Source of the DNA: Oscillospiraceae bacterium
GTDB taxonomy: Bacteria; Bacillota; Clostridia; Oscillospirales; Oscillospiraceae
NCBI GenBank assembly: GCA_017624645.1
Contig: JAGAMQ010000089.1
Coordinates: 1-5,102 of the forward strand
DNA: 5,102 nucleotides
Direction of reading: 5' to 3'
Positions 5,041-5,102 of the stretch are shown piece after piece. The translations under genes were made by a program, and so were the position numbers. The notes under the pieces were generated by a model. The model did not search any database and was not told where the DNA came from. It worked only from the letters and a program-made list of their open reading frames with translations. Position 1 is the stretch's first letter. Each line of letters opens with the position of its first letter.

Positions 5041-5102
5041 TTACTTTAGGCGAGAAACATTGACTCCAATGTCTTTGTTGAGGATCAGACCATAGGTAGA
5101 TA
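5041..5102 (-). CDS. Possible C-terminal tail of a convergent minus-strand gene
   Basis: On the minus strand one frame is open from the window edge for 19 codons, reading TYGLILNKDIGVNVSRLK before TAA at 5043-5041. The composition is protein-like and the stop is followed by an AT-rich gap, as expected for a gene end convergent with the recombinases. It is far too short to identify. It could be the 3' end of a host gene used as the insertion site, another element gene, or chance. Confidence 0.25.
   Translation of the reverse strand, partial: STYGLILNKDIGVNVSRLK

Noticed and set aside
4863..5102. tRNA gene or tRNA fragment as the integration site.
   Set aside because: I found no cloverleaf, no T-loop GTTCRA pattern in context, and no CCA end in either strand.

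Overview
The window looks like one end of an integrated mobile element (prophage or integrative element) from a gut-type Firmicute, probably class Clostridia. This rests on roughly balanced base composition, strong AAGGAGG-type ribosome binding sites at 7-8 nt spacing before every main gene, and protein families that I recall from Clostridia prophages and integrative elements. No host gene or tRNA is present to fix the organism, so this is inference.

Layout, all main genes on the + strand. Positions 1-77 hold the tail, or a tiny whole version, of an upstream reading frame. Positions 70-816 encode the catalytic half of a C5-cytosine DNA methyltransferase (motifs I-VIII, Cys82 nucleophile). Positions 410-2146, in a different frame, encode a 578-residue partner that starts inside the first gene with its own ribosome binding site. 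It carries a long region of degenerate repeats and ends with the missing methyltransferase motifs IX and X. The 407 bases from 410 to 816 are therefore apparently read in two frames, each with family-like content.

After a 115-base spacer with a small hairpin come two tandem tyrosine recombinases (2262-3413 and 3426-4862). Both have complete R-K-H-R-H-Y catalytic sets. They are separated only by a TGA and 12 bases, and lie in the same frame. The second carries an extra C-terminal copy of the N-terminal arm-binding domain. A terminator-like hairpin (4872-4900) and a second imperfect inverted repeat (4907-4939) follow. The final ~160 bases are AT-richer and contain only a possible minus-strand gene tail (5041-5102).

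Working model: the two methyltransferase chains assemble into one enzyme that modifies the element's own DNA, which could protect it from host restriction; no cognate endonuclease is visible. The two recombinases, made from one transcript, handle integration and excision, with an attachment site likely to lie near or beyond the right edge. The most interesting signals are the long dual-coding overlap that splits the methyltransferase, the repeats in its second chain, and the tandem recombinases with a three-times-used arm-binding domain.
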